Shown here piece after piece: positions 9,510 through 18,660 of a DNA stretch of 64,000 bases. The translations under genes and the position numbers were made by a program. This stretch comes from Catonella morbi ATCC 51271 (GTDB lineage Bacteria; Bacillota; Clostridia; Lachnospirales; Lachnospiraceae). Each line of letters begins with the position of its first letter. The stretch's first letter is position 1. The notes under the pieces were generated by a model. It made no database searches. It worked only from the letters and a program-made list of their open reading frames with translations, and was not told the origin of the DNA. Location of the stretch: assembly GCF_000160035.2 (NCBI RefSeq), contig NZ_KI535367.1, positions 362,841-426,840 of the forward strand. The letters run 5' to 3'.

Positions 9510-10275
9510 CTAAAAATTCAATACATAATATTGTTTGCTGTCGTTCATAGATGTTCCTATCCATTTTAATATCTTTTTTCTTTCAAGATTTTTAAGCATT
9601 TTCCTACAAAATGTAGTTCCCCTAGTAGTGAGTTCAGACGCTCTTTTAGTTGTCATATTTTCTCCACTATTATACATATAATATAAAACAGCCATTTCAT
9701 CAATATTCAACTTGTCAAGCTCTACTTTTGATATAACACGTTCAATTTGGTCTCCTGTTCGTATATTTCTGTTAATTACATTATTCTCTAAAACTAAAAG
9801 AACATTATTGTTAGGTTCAGAGTACTGTGGCTTATTCAAAAACACTTTTTCCATCTCAGAATATATTCTCTTAACACCTTCATTCATTTCCTTTACCCAT
9901 CCAAATTCACACAATATTCTTGCTATTCTTGGATTTCTGGAATATCTTTGAGTTAAAAACTGAAAATCCCTTAATTGGGCATTAATAAACTCCCTGGCTT
10001 CTCTAATAATATTAGGAATAGCTCCATCAAATGTTTTTTCTTTAATAATATTTATTTCTATCCCAACCTTAGGATACATTCCATCATACTTAATAACCCT
10101 CAATCTTGCCATCATTTTCTATCCCTATAGCTAATTGCCCACCTTCTGCATTAGCAAATGCAACTAAATGTCTTATAATATCAAGCGGTTTTATCCTAGC
10201 GCTTTTTCTATCAAAAAACTGATTTTCACTCTCCAAACAATAAAAGGATACTTCATTCAAAAAATTTCTTCCCAT
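9510..10275 (-). pseudogene. Decayed AlbA_2-type putative DNA-binding/ATP-binding protein
   Basis: Two minus-strand pieces together resemble one protein. Piece one (10275-10090) is an AlbA_2 N-terminus: FFDRKSARIKPLDIIRHL and AFANAEGGQLAIGIENDG. It ends prematurely at GY*. Piece two (10115-9510) has the middle and C-terminal parts (RVIKYDG, then RNPRIARILCEFG and a winged-helix-like tail). The usual block of about 100 residues with the EALVNAVxHRDY motif, normally between the INAQLRDFQF-like segment and RNP, is missing. A frame break plus an internal deletion therefore indicate a pseudogene. It follows the methyltransferase by 18 bases and may ride on its transcript. It was probably once an accessory regulator. 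Confidence 0.75.
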
Positions 10276-10293
10276 CTTCCATCTCCTCTCCCC

Positions 10294-11133
10294 CTACACC
10301 TCATACATCATAAGTGCAGCGGCTACAGCGGCATTTAAGGACTCTACCTTCCCCTGCATCGGTATAAGCACATAGGTATCAGCTAAATCTGCCACCTCAT
10401 CACTGAGTCCTCTGGCTTCATTGCCCACAATAATCGCTGACCTGCCGCTGTATTTGATATCTTTATAGCTTTTTTCTCCTTTTAAATGAGTGGCATAAAA
10501 ACTTATTCCCGATTTCTTAAGCTCTTTTATAGTTTCTTTTAAGTCTTCCACATAAGTAAACGGAAGTCTGAATATACTTCCCATGGTTGAACGGACTACC
10601 TTTGGATTAAATATGTCCACAGTACCTTTACCCATAATAACTCCGGTAACTCCTGCCGCTTCTGCGGTACGCATTATAGTACCGAGATTACCCGGATCTG
10701 CGGTATCTTCCAAAACAAGTAGTTTTATTTTCCCATTTTTAGTATAGGCCTGCTCTAAAAATCCCTTATCCAAAAGTCTGTAATCAGGCATTTCTGCTAC
10801 TGCAAGTATTCCCTGCGGAGTTTTGGTTTCAGACATGGACTTAAATACCGTATCTGAAACCACCAGCAAAGAACTTCCTTTTTTTACATAGTTTGTTATA
10901 TTTTTATCATTTTCCGCAAGCAGACGATTTCCCGATAAATCACCTGAAATTAACTCGTTATACAGACTCTCTGCACATACTACCTCAAGTACCTTACCGT
11001 ATTCTAAGGCTTCATCTACTAATTTTATTCCCTCTACTACAAATTGATGATTTTTTTTTCTAATATTTCCTTTTTCCAAAAGACTGCGGATGTATTTTAT
11101 TCTTTTATTGTCTTTACTGCTTATAATCTCCAT
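10294..11133 (-). CDS. SpoU/TrmH-family RNA 2'-O-methyltransferase
   Basis: This enzyme transfers a methyl group from SAM to a ribose 2'-OH, probably in 23S rRNA. Residues 1-100 are an RNA-binding substrate domain (NKRIKYIRSLLEKG). The C-terminal SPOUT domain shows the three motifs: DTADPGNLGTIMRTAEAAG, IVGNEARGLS and IPMQGKVESLNAAVAAA, which form the trefoil knot. Its length, 279 aa, is usual for this group. It follows rho by 16 bases in the same direction. The exact target nucleotide is not determinable from sequence. Confidence 0.92.
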   Translation of the reverse strand: MEIISSKDNKRIKYIRSLLEKGNIRKKNHQFVVEGIKLVDEALEYGKVLEVVCAESLYNELISGDLSGNRLLAENDKNITNYVKKGSSLLVVSDTVFKSMSETKTPQGILAVAEMPDYRLLDKGFLEQAYTKNGKIKLLVLEDTADPGNLGTIMRTAEAAGVTGVIMGKGTVDIFNPKVVRSTMGSIFRLPFTYVEDLKETIKELKKSGISFYATHLKGEKSYKDIKYSGRSAIIVGNEARGLSDEVADLADTYVLIPMQGKVESLNAAVAAALMMYEV

Positions 11134-11149
11134 AAAGCCATAATATCCT

Positions 11150-12790
11150 TTATCTTATCAGCTTTTTATCCCCAAACTGCTTATTGATGTAGCTTACCGC
11201 CTCTTCATTAGTTTCAAAGGTTTTAAAGATTTTAATAATGTTTTCAACCCCGTCCTCTACATTTCTGGCTGAAAGAGTACGTTTAATTATATCATTTGCA
11301 TCTGCCTCTGACTGTGTAAAGAGCAGGTCATCCCTTCTGGTGCCGGACTTTGCAAGGTCGATGGCAGGGAAGATTCTCTTTTCTGAAAGACTTCTGTCAA
11401 GCACAAGTTCCATATTACCTGTACCCTTAAATTCCTCAAATACCACATCATCCATCCTGCTGCCTGTATCTACAAGGGCTGTAGCAAGGATGGTAAGACT
11501 TCCGCCCTCACGCATATTTCTGGCTGCACCGAAAAACCTCTTAGGCATATGAAGTGCCGCCGGATCAAGACCGCCCGAAAGAGTTCTTCCGCTCGGAGAT
11601 ACTGTGAGGTTATAAGCTCTTGCAAGTCTGGTAATACTGTCAAGGAGAATAATAACATCCTTCTTATATTCAACAAGGCGTTTTGCACGCTCAATAACCA
11701 TTTCTGACACGCGTTTATGATTCTCAGGAGCCTCATCAAAGGTAGAGTAGATAATTTCAACCTTCTCTCCCATAATAGAGTCTTTCATATCAGTAACTTC
11801 CTCAGGACGTTCATCAATCAGAAGGATGATGAGATGCATTTCAGGGTTGTTCTCCGTAATAGCCCTTGCTATCTGTTTTAAGAGAGTGGTTTTACCTGCC
11901 TTTGGCTGAGATACCAACATTCCTCTCTGACCTTTCCCTATAGGCGCAATAAGATCTACCATACGCATAGAAATCACATTCTCGCCGGGAGTTTCAAGCC
12001 TTATTCTTCTGTTTGGGAAAATAGGTGTCAGATCCTCAAATTTTGGGCGCTCCAAAGACTCCTTAATGTATTTTCCGTTTACCGTTCTTATATAAAGAAT
12101 TGCCGCGAATTTCTCAGTATTGCTCTTTACTCTTGTATTTCCCACTATGATGTCGCCGGTTTTCAGGTTAAATCTCCTGATATGCGCAGGTGAGACATAT
12201 ACATCATTTTCTCCCGGAAGATAGTTGTCGCATCTTATAAAACCAAAACCTTCAGGCATAACCTCCAAGATTCCTGTCTTAGTCTCGCCAGAATCAAGGC
12301 TTGCAATATCCCCGTTGGTGCCAAGTGCAAGAAACTGCTGCTGAATACTTAAAGCCATCTCCTTATTGCTGGTTATGGCATTTACGGCAGCTATCATGTT
12401 CTGTTTCACTTCTTCACTGGTTAATGAGCGTACTTGACGGGTATGAGGTTGCTGGCCTTGGGTTTGTCCCTGACCTGAATATTGATTTTGTGCATAATTG
12501 TTCTGAGGGCGGCTCTGATAAGGGCGTTGAATATGTTCGGGCTGTCTCATCTGAGGACGGCTCGCATACTGAACTCCTGTCTCAGTCTGTCCTGCACGGG
12601 TTTTCTCCGTATAGAGAGTTTTCACCTCGGCCACCTTCTCAGGCTCTTTTGCCGCAGGTTTTTCCTCTCCGCCGCCAATGCTCTCAAGGGCAGCAATAAG
12701 CCCTGCCTTATTGAGAGTAGTAGTGCTTTTTACACCTTTTTCTTTTGCCAAAGCACGAAGTTCCACTATAGTCATTTTACTATAATCCAT
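11150..12790 (-). CDS. rho: Transcription termination factor Rho
   Basis: Rho is the hexameric RNA helicase that ends transcription. The 546-aa protein has a SAP-like N-terminus (MTIVELRALAKEKGVKSTTT). A Gln/Arg/Asn-rich low-complexity insert covers about residues 60-120. Then come the cold-shock-type RNA-binding domain (GFGFIRCDNYLPGENDVYVS) and the ATPase core with Walker A QPKAGKTTLL, LLIDERPEEVTDM and the R-loop/arginine finger region SGTRRDDLL. I chose the ATG at 12790, which has AGGAG 8 bases upstream. The longer frame up to 12943 runs through an intergenic repeat and has no ribosome site. Confidence 0.97.
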   Translation of the reverse strand: MDYSKMTIVELRALAKEKGVKSTTTLNKAGLIAALESIGGGEEKPAAKEPEKVAEVKTLYTEKTRAGQTETGVQYASRPQMRQPEHIQRPYQSRPQNNYAQNQYSGQGQTQGQQPHTRQVRSLTSEEVKQNMIAAVNAITSNKEMALSIQQQFLALGTNGDIASLDSGETKTGILEVMPEGFGFIRCDNYLPGENDVYVSPAHIRRFNLKTGDIIVGNTRVKSNTEKFAAILYIRTVNGKYIKESLERPKFEDLTPIFPNRRIRLETPGENVISMRMVDLIAPIGKGQRGMLVSQPKAGKTTLLKQIARAITENNPEMHLIILLIDERPEEVTDMKDSIMGEKVEIIYSTFDEAPENHKRVSEMVIERAKRLVEYKKDVIILLDSITRLARAYNLTVSPSGRTLSGGLDPAALHMPKRFFGAARNMREGGSLTILATALVDTGSRMDDVVFEEFKGTGNMELVLDRSLSEKRIFPAIDLAKSGTRRDDLLFTQSEADANDIIKRTLSARNVEDGVENIIKIFKTFETNEEAVSYINKQFGDKKLIR

Positions 12791-12828
12791 ATATATTCTC
12801 CTTAAAAATAATTTATATCTTAATACTA

Positions 12829-12884
12829 TTGCATTATGCAGAATAAGAGGTCTGTGACCTATGGGGTTAATAATTGGGGTTAAA
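12829..12884 (+). repeat. Dispersed palindromic repeat A, copy 1 (partial)
   Basis: It contains the family core AATAAGAGGTCTGTGACC and an end TAATAATTGGGGTT. It lies in the rho leader, between rho and the DUF4364 gene. Related copies occur at 15438, 16286, 55854 and 61078. Confidence 0.8.
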
Positions 12885-13000
12885 TACTCTGCGAAAAATT
12901 CCGGCTGAGTCTTTTGTAGAAAAATTATTGCAAATATAGACAAATTCCAAAACCATTGGTATCATATAATATAAATACAACACTCAGGAGGTTAACTCTT

Positions 13001-13534
13001 ATGGCAAAGAACGCTATGACTTTATACAAGCTTATGATCCTATATATGTTGAATCTTACTAAATATCCTCTTACCAATGCAAGAATTTCCGATTTTATGT
13101 TACAAAAGGGATATGCCACTTATTTCAACCTTCAGACTGCACTTTCAGAGCTTACAAAAACAGGTCTTATTAAATCCGAAAATACAATGAACAGCTCCTT
13201 TTTCAATTCTACAGACGAAGGCAAACATACCTTAGAACTACTGAGTAATGATATAAGTCAGTCAATAAAAAACGAAATCAAATCATACTTAAGTGATAAC
13301 TCTAAGACAATTAAAAGCGACATCTCTACCACTGCCAATTTTGAAGCAGTAGGAAACGGTGATTTTGTAGTTAATCTTAATATAAATGAGTACCAAAGTA
13401 AACTACTTAGTCTAAGTTTTTTAGTACCTGCTGAAAATATTGCAGAAAAAATCTGTTCAGAATGGAGCAAAAAGGGTGATGATGTGTATACATTCCTCTT
13501 TAACTCTCTTGTTCTGGATAAATATCCTCAATAA
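13001..13534 (+). CDS. DUF4364-type winged-helix protein
   Basis: A 177-aa protein that resembles the DUF4364 family of Clostridia. The N-terminal ~80 residues look like a winged helix of the PadR/MarR sort (ISDFMLQKGYATYFNLQTALSELTKTGLI). A mixed C-terminal domain of unknown role follows. Start at 13001 is supported by CAGGAGG ten bases upstream; the frame extends upstream without a ribosome site. Its last 35 bases overlap the 3' end of the convergent engB. A role as transcription regulator is inference. Confidence 0.75.
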   Translation: MAKNAMTLYKLMILYMLNLTKYPLTNARISDFMLQKGYATYFNLQTALSELTKTGLIKSENTMNSSFFNSTDEGKHTLELLSNDISQSIKNEIKSYLSDNSKTIKSDISTTANFEAVGNGDFVVNLNINEYQSKLLSLSFLVPAENIAEKICSEWSKKGDDVYTFLFNSLVLDKYPQ

Positions 13535-14096
13535 TTTCCCAAAGCTCCTTTACACCGGCTTTGGTTTCAGACGAAAACGGAAGTAACTGCTCCTTAGAAG
13601 TCAGGTTAAGGGTTTTAATTATAAGTTCCATCTGCCCCTTTATTTGGCTTCTTTTAAGCTTATCTATCTTAGTTGCAACTATAATAGGATTTACACCCTG
13701 ACTCACAATCCATTCATACATCATTATATCGTTTTCAGATGGCTTATGTCTACTGTCAATTAATAAAAATACATATTTTAACATCTTAGATTGTCTGAGA
13801 TATTTCTCTACCATCTTACCCCATTTAGCTTTAACTTCCACAGCTACTTTAGTATAACCGTATCCGGGCAAATCTACAAGATAAATTTCATCATTTACAT
13901 TATAATAATTTATAGTCTGAGTCTTACCCGGCTGTGCCGATACCCTGGCAAGTGCCTTTCTGTTCATAAGCGCATTAATCAGCGAAGACTTGCCTACATT
14001 TGATTTGCCCGCAAAAGCAAATTCAGGATGCGGCATTTCAGGTATCTTACTTGTTACTCCGATTACTTTTTCAAGTTCTACTTTTTTAATTACCAT
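13500..14096 (-). CDS. engB: Ribosome biogenesis GTPase EngB/YsxC
   Basis: A small essential GTPase that assists 50S ribosome assembly. All G motifs are visible in 198 aa: G1 AGKSNVGKSSL, G2/TIN QTINYY, G3 DLPGYGYTKV, G4 TKIDK and G5 SSETKAG. It starts 3 bases after dusB ends and shares its direction, suggesting one transcript. It overlaps the tail of the convergent DUF4364 gene. Confidence 0.97.
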   Translation of the reverse strand: MVIKKVELEKVIGVTSKIPEMPHPEFAFAGKSNVGKSSLINALMNRKALARVSAQPGKTQTINYYNVNDEIYLVDLPGYGYTKVAVEVKAKWGKMVEKYLRQSKMLKYVFLLIDSRHKPSENDIMMYEWIVSQGVNPIIVATKIDKLKRSQIKGQMELIIKTLNLTSKEQLLPFSSETKAGVKELWEIIEDIYPEQES

Positions 14097-14099
14097 ATC

Positions 14100-15095
14100 T
14101 TACCTCTCAAATGCTCGTGAGTCACGAATACTGTCTACATAGTTTTCCATCAGCTTTTTCAAATCTTCGTAAGTCTCAAGTTTATTTACTTCTCCTCTTA
14201 ACTTAGTCGAGTTGGGATATCCGGCTGTAAACCAGGCTATGTGCTTTCTCATTTCTCTTACTCCTGTGTAAAGCCCCTTATACTCTATCATCCAGGTTGC
14301 CTGTCTTAATATCATATTAAGAAACTCGTCTGCTGTAGGCGGAGGGAGAATCTCTCCTTTTTCAAGATAAGTATTAATCCTGTTAAATATCCAAGGATTT
14401 CCTCTTGCCCCCCTTGCTATCATAATACCATCACAGCTGGTTTCTTCAAGCATTTTTTTTGCATCAAGCTCTGTGACCACATCACCGTTTCCTATAATCG
14501 GTATGCTTACAGCCTCTTTAACTGCTTTTATTATATTCCAGTCAGCCTGTCCGCTATAATACTGCGACCTTGTCCGCCCATGTACGGCTATTGCGTCTAC
14601 TCCTGCTGCTTCCGCTATTTTAGCCACTTCCACAGCATTTTTATTTGCCACTGTAAATCCTGCCCTTATCTTAATTGTAACAGGTTTTTTAGAATTTTTC
14701 TTTAGACTTTTAACAATTTCCGCAATTTTTTCAGGCTGCTCCATAAGGGCTGAGCCCTCTCCGTTATTTACTACCTTTGGCACAGGGCAACCCATATTTA
14801 CATCTAAGATATCGAAATTTCTATCGTTTACAGCAGCTGCCATTTCACCCATAATATCCGCATCCGAGCCGAATATCTGAAGGCTTGTGGGACGTTCTCT
14901 TTCATCCACCGTTATAAGCTCTTCTGTATTTTTATTTTTATACTTAAAACCCTTTGCACTGACCATTTCAGTATAGGTAAGCGCTACTCCGTTTTCCTTG
15001 CAGAGCACCCTGAAAGGTAAGTCAGTAACACCCGCCATCGGACCTAAGACCAGCCTGCCGTTTAGTTCAACATTTCCTATCTTAAAGCCTTTCAT
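14100..15095 (-). CDS. dusB: tRNA-dihydrouridine synthase (DusB-like)
   Basis: This FMN enzyme reduces uridine in tRNA D-loops. The 331-aa protein begins with GNVELNGRLVLGPMAGVTD. It shows the catalytic Cys in NMGCPVPKVVNNGEGSALM, the RAGF-type lysine/FMN region and HGRTRSQYYSGQADW. The glycine-rich FMN phosphate site is IGNGDV and GIMIARGARGNPW. The start overlaps the stop of the preceding small gene by ATGA, so translation is probably coupled. Confidence 0.95.
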   Translation of the reverse strand: MKGFKIGNVELNGRLVLGPMAGVTDLPFRVLCKENGVALTYTEMVSAKGFKYKNKNTEELITVDERERPTSLQIFGSDADIMGEMAAAVNDRNFDILDVNMGCPVPKVVNNGEGSALMEQPEKIAEIVKSLKKNSKKPVTIKIRAGFTVANKNAVEVAKIAEAAGVDAIAVHGRTRSQYYSGQADWNIIKAVKEAVSIPIIGNGDVVTELDAKKMLEETSCDGIMIARGARGNPWIFNRINTYLEKGEILPPPTADEFLNMILRQATWMIEYKGLYTGVREMRKHIAWFTAGYPNSTKLRGEVNKLETYEDLKKLMENYVDSIRDSRAFER

Positions 15096-15415
15096 ACTTC
15101 TCCTTTGACAAACTCATTATAAAATCTTTCAATCCCTGCAAGCAGTTCTTCTTTTTCTTTTTGAAACTGACTGAGTAACATACCGCTATGGATTTCATCA
15201 TAAGAATAATCATCATCATTGCTTGCTGTGTGAATGTAGAGATTTTTATCATCATCAAAGGCAAGTGTAAGTATGCCACCAACCTTTTCTGTAAATAGTA
15301 CACAGGCAATCTGGAGTTCTTCTTTTATTGCCGTAGGAAGTTTGGCAAATGAGCTGCCTAAGTAGTATTTGTGTAAATATGCGTTGCTGACGCAGAGGAT
15401 TTGTTTTTCGTCCAT
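15092..15415 (-). CDS. Small hypothetical protein (DUF6145-like) coupled to dusB
   Basis: A 107-aa soluble protein without signal peptide or membrane segment. It resembles, from memory, the DUF6145 family found beside dusB in Lachnospiraceae. It starts after AAAGGAG and ends overlapping dusB by four bases (ATGA). The acidic middle (FDDDKNLYIHTASNDDDYSYDE) is notable. No function can be assigned. The coupling hints at a tRNA- or ribosome-related role, but that is inference. Confidence 0.75.
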   Translation of the reverse strand: MDEKQILCVSNAYLHKYYLGSSFAKLPTAIKEELQIACVLFTEKVGGILTLAFDDDKNLYIHTASNDDDYSYDEIHSGMLLSQFQKEKEELLAGIERFYNEFVKGEV

Positions 15416-15437
15416 TTTTTGCTCCTTTAATATATTC

Positions 15438-15519
15438 CAAATTATTCACGAAACATTTTATCCCATTGTACTATATGAAATAAGAGGTCTGTGATCTATG
15501 ACGTGAATAATTGGGGATT
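15438..15519 (+). repeat. Dispersed palindromic repeat A, copy 2 (fullest short copy)
   Basis: The 82-bp copy is bounded by inverted ends CAAATTATTCACG and CGTGAATAATTGGGG, with the core AATAAGAGGTCTGTGATC between. It lies upstream of the DUF6145-like gene. Confidence 0.85.
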
Positions 15520-15568
15520 ATCTATCATCTAATTGGTTTTAATTCATTTTAACAGAGTTTTATCCAAA

Positions 15569-15596
15569 AAATAAAGGTGGAAATCCACCTTTATTC
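15569..15596 (-). terminator. Terminator of the coiled-coil hypothetical gene
   Basis: AAAGGTGG-AAAT-CCACCTTT forms a perfect 8-bp stem. On the minus strand it runs into TATTTTTTGG. It lies 50 bases past the stop at 15646. Confidence 0.75.
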
Positions 15597-15645
15597 TTAA
15601 AATATATGTTAGCATAAATCGTATGTATTAGTCAATTATACTTCG

Positions 15646-16212
15646 TTAAATGCTAATATCAACCTTTGTTCCCAAACGGTTTCCGGCTTTGGAAGAGTTT
15701 GTTTCTTCCGCCTTCCCTACTTTTGTATCTTCTTCAGAAGCTGTTTCTTTTGTCGCCTCTTCAGCCTTTTTGCTCTGCCTTTCCTTATCCGTTTTCTCAA
15801 GCTCTTCAATAAGTGACTTCTTGTGTTTTTTAGTCTTCTTATTTGCAGCCAGCTGAGCAGCATTTTTTGCGGTAAGATAAAGTTTCATATCATATTCCAT
15901 AAGGGCACTCTCATCTTTAGGCGAAACCTTATCTCCCTTTGCTATTCTTCTGAATATTTCTAAAATAGCCCCAAATTTTCGAGTTTCCTTATTCTTTGCC
16001 TCCATTTGCTCTTTAGCTTCTTCTGCTTGTCTTTTGATTTCCTCAGCGGCCTCCTCAAGCTCTCTCTGCTTAGCTTTGGCTGCCTCAGCCTTTTCATCTT
16101 CCACAGAATCATTCCTTATATCAGCTGCTTTTTTGTCTTCTTTTGATGATGTTACATTAAAATTTAATTTATTATAGTTGTAATTATTAATTAAATTTCC
16201 CTGTATCTTCAT
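15646..16212 (-). CDS. Hypothetical coiled-coil protein
   Basis: A 188-aa, very charged protein (Glu, Lys, Ala rich). Residues about 25-85 and 115-165 should form coiled coils (AKAKQRELEEAAEEIKRQAE). No signal peptide or membrane helix is visible. It starts after GGGAGG and is flanked by repeat A copies on both sides. I do not recognise a family. Similar proteins are common and poorly conserved in Lachnospiraceae. Confidence 0.7.
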   Translation of the reverse strand: MKIQGNLINNYNYNKLNFNVTSSKEDKKAADIRNDSVEDEKAEAAKAKQRELEEAAEEIKRQAEEAKEQMEAKNKETRKFGAILEIFRRIAKGDKVSPKDESALMEYDMKLYLTAKNAAQLAANKKTKKHKKSLIEELEKTDKERQSKKAEEATKETASEEDTKVGKAEETNSSKAGNRLGTKVDISI

Positions 16213-16285
16213 ATTACACCTCCCATTTAAACATAAAACAACTTTGCCTTTAATTTATATATCGGAATGCCAGAGAATTATTATA

Positions 16286-16325
16286 CCCCAATTATTCACG
16301 AAATATCTTGTGAATAATTGGGGTT
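16286..16325. repeat. Dispersed palindromic repeat A, minimal copy 3
   Basis: This copy consists only of the two termini face to face: CCCCAATTATTCACG and TGTGAATAATTGGGG with about 8 bases between. It forms an almost perfect hairpin and shows the family's boundaries. Confidence 0.85.
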
Positions 16326-16375
16326 ACACTAACTATTCAATTTCATAATTTCACTTTCTGTCATTTATTACTGCC

Positions 16376-16873
16376 TTATATATTTCTTGTAAATACAGTC
16401 GTCTTAAACTCTGTGCCTTCATAACTTCCTTCCATAATCACATCAGCTTCTGAGAAATTATCCATTATGTCTACAGGAAAATACGTATCTACATCCTCAT
16501 ACACCTTATTATACTTAGTCAAAATAATCTCATCGGCATATTTAATTCCCTGTTCATAAATCTTCCCACCCCCTATAATATAAAGGTCTTTATCAGAAAA
16601 GATTTGCTTACAGTATTCTATAGCTGTCTTATAATTATCAAAGTTAATTACGTCTTCATTCTCATATTTCTTTGCAGAAGAGATTACAATATTTATTCTG
16701 TCAGTCAAAGGAATACAGCCAATGGATTCAAATGTTTTCCTGCCCATCAGCACAATATTACCGGTGGTAAGTTGCTTAAATAATCTCAGATCTTCAGGGA
16801 TTTTGAATAAGAGGCTTCCATCTTTTCCTATGCCGAAGCGCAGGTCTACTGCTGCTATTAGTTTTATTTTCAT
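16376..16873 (-). CDS. folA: Dihydrofolate reductase
   Basis: It reduces dihydrofolate to tetrahydrofolate with NADPH. The 165-aa protein shows the usual landmarks: AAVDLRFGIGKDGSLLFKIPEDLR (active site), VLMGRKTFESI (NADPH site), and YIIGGGKIYEQGI with a C-terminal TYFPV strand. The catalytic acid near residue 27 is Glu/Asp in KIPED. It follows the sugar permease gene by about 50 bases on the same strand without a visible terminator, so read-through is possible. Confidence 0.95.
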   Translation of the reverse strand: MKIKLIAAVDLRFGIGKDGSLLFKIPEDLRLFKQLTTGNIVLMGRKTFESIGCIPLTDRINIVISSAKKYENEDVINFDNYKTAIEYCKQIFSDKDLYIIGGGKIYEQGIKYADEIILTKYNKVYEDVDTYFPVDIMDNFSEADVIMEGSYEGTEFKTTVFTRNI

Positions 16874-16926
16874 TAGTAAAATCCTTGTTATACTTATCTA
16901 TTAGTTATATCTTTTTATTCTGCCAA

Positions 16927-17766
16927 TCATCCCTTCGTAGCCCCCATAGTCATACCCGCAGTAACCCATTTATTTAGCGCAAAGTATATAATCATAGGCG
17001 GAAGTATGGAAATGATGATGGCGGCAAAAGTTGAGCCCCAGTCTACATTTCCGAATGCACCGACAAAGTCCTTCAACCCCATTGCCACCGTCTTGGCATT
17101 GGTATCACTTATGAAGGTATTGGCAAAAATAAAATCATTCCATATAAGTATACTATACATTGACGCTATTGTAATCACTGTATTACGTGCCAGAGGAAAT
17201 ACTATTGTTACAAATATTCTGCCCGGATTGCAGCCGTCCACAATGGCGGCCTCTATAAGTTCATCAGGTACAAAATTATAAAAGCTTACAAACATCATTA
17301 CCGAGAGAGGGAGTGCGAAGCCAACCTGTGGCAGTACCAATGAAAAACTGGTATTTAATATTCCTGCTCTGCTATAGAATATGAACAAAGGTATGAGTGT
17401 AATCTGCACGGGCACCATAATACCAAAAGTAAAAAATGCATATATCTGCTTTTTAAAACGTGATTTGAATTTTGATAGGGCATAGCCGGTGGTAGCCCCA
17501 AGAAAAATAATCAAAAGCAGCGAAATTCCCGTTACTTTTAGACTGTTCCACATATAAAGCCCTATCTTTCCTCCGGAGAGAACCTTAATAAAATTCTCAA
17601 AAGTTATTGATTTTGGAAGAGCAAACGGAGAAGTAGAGAGCTCAACCGTCGGTTTAACACTGGCCATAAAAAGCCATACCACAGGATAGATCTGTATAAT
17701 CAGAAAGATAAGGATAAATGCAATAAATATAATTTTACCTATTCTTTTTTTCACGATTTTTTCCAC
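16927..17766 (-). CDS. Carbohydrate ABC transporter permease, MalG/MsmG type
   Basis: This is the second membrane subunit of the GH32-linked sugar importer. At 279 aa with about six helices it carries the inner-membrane EAA motif (EAAIVDGCNPGRIFVTIVFPLA) that docks the ATPase. The start is GTG with GAAGGA before it and overlaps the end of the first permease gene by 16 bases, implying coupled translation. No ATPase gene is in the cluster. In this family a shared MsmK/UgpC-type ATPase encoded elsewhere usually serves. Confidence 0.92.
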   Translation of the reverse strand: MEKIVKKRIGKIIFIAFILIFLIIQIYPVVWLFMASVKPTVELSTSPFALPKSITFENFIKVLSGGKIGLYMWNSLKVTGISLLLIIFLGATTGYALSKFKSRFKKQIYAFFTFGIMVPVQITLIPLFIFYSRAGILNTSFSLVLPQVGFALPLSVMMFVSFYNFVPDELIEAAIVDGCNPGRIFVTIVFPLARNTVITIASMYSILIWNDFIFANTFISDTNAKTVAMGLKDFVGAFGNVDWGSTFAAIIISILPPMIIYFALNKWVTAGMTMGATKG

Positions 17767-18638
17767 TCCTTCCTTTCTGCAAAGATTTTACGAAGTATGA
17801 TCACAACCAATATGCTCTCTATAATAATAAATACCGCAAGTGCGCTTCCATAGCCATATTGGTTGTTTGAAAATGCCTTTTTGTACATATATGTTGAAAG
17901 GAGTTCACTATAGTTGCCCGCTCCTCCTCCGGTAAGCAGGAACGGAATGTCAAATCCTCTCAATGCACCTGTCAGACACATAGTAAGTGTCAGTAGAATA
18001 ATATTTTTGATAAGCGGAAGCTTTATTTTAAATAGTATCTGAAGCTCAGTTGCTCCATCCACCTTTGCAGCCTCATACACCGAAGGATTAAGTGAAACCA
18101 GTGCCGCATAGAAAATCACCATGTACATTCCGGTAAATCTCCAACCTTCAGGTATGGACACAGCCGCCAACATGGTTTTAATATTGGCAATCCAGGATGT
18201 AACCATATTATCCATACCGATTGCAGAAAAAAATTGGTTAATCAGTCCCATCGGCTCTGTAGCATACATACTTCTGAATAATTGCGCTATAGCGACAGTA
18301 GTAATAATGCAGGGAACATAATACAGTGTCTTTATAAGGATTACGTGCTTTTTCATAAATGTCAGTAATACCGCAAAGACAAGTCCTATTGTAAGTTGCA
18401 TACTTACCACAATCAGAAGATATACAAGGTTATTTATAAATGCCTTATAAAATGTCCGGTCTTTAAACATGGTTATATAATTCTGCAATCCGGCAAAAGT
18501 TCTGTCACCGATTCCGTTCCACGACATAAAACTGAGTCGTATAGACTCCTCAATCGGATAAAAAACCGATAATATATAAAATAACAGTCCCGGCAGCAAA
18601 AATATCAAAAACCATTTTTTACTTTTGATTATACCCAT
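17751..18638 (-). CDS. Carbohydrate ABC transporter permease, MalF/MsmF type
   Basis: The first membrane subunit, 295 aa, about six helices, with the EAA motif EAAKVDGATELQILFKIKLPLI. I chose the ATG at 18638, which has GGAG seven bases before it; another ATG at 18650 has none. Upstream is the stem-loop at 18661-18710, which separates it from the binding-protein gene. It forms the translocation pore with the MalG-type partner for an oligosaccharide, probably a fructoside given the GH32 neighbour. Confidence 0.92.
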   Translation of the reverse strand: MGIIKSKKWFLIFLLPGLLFYILSVFYPIEESIRLSFMSWNGIGDRTFAGLQNYITMFKDRTFYKAFINNLVYLLIVVSMQLTIGLVFAVLLTFMKKHVILIKTLYYVPCIITTVAIAQLFRSMYATEPMGLINQFFSAIGMDNMVTSWIANIKTMLAAVSIPEGWRFTGMYMVIFYAALVSLNPSVYEAAKVDGATELQILFKIKLPLIKNIILLTLTMCLTGALRGFDIPFLLTGGGAGNYSELLSTYMYKKAFSNNQYGYGSALAVFIIIESILVVIILRKIFAERKEWKKS

Positions 18639-18660
18639 TTTGTTCTCCATGATTTTTAAA

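Noticed and set aside
9338..9550. 70-codon plus-strand frame across the tandem repeat
   Set aside because: Its periodic Leu/Ser-rich protein follows from the DNA repeat, and it lacks a ribosome site.
12791..12943. N-terminal extension of Rho
   Set aside because: It runs through repeat A, lacks a ribosome site, and the conserved N-terminus starts at 12790.
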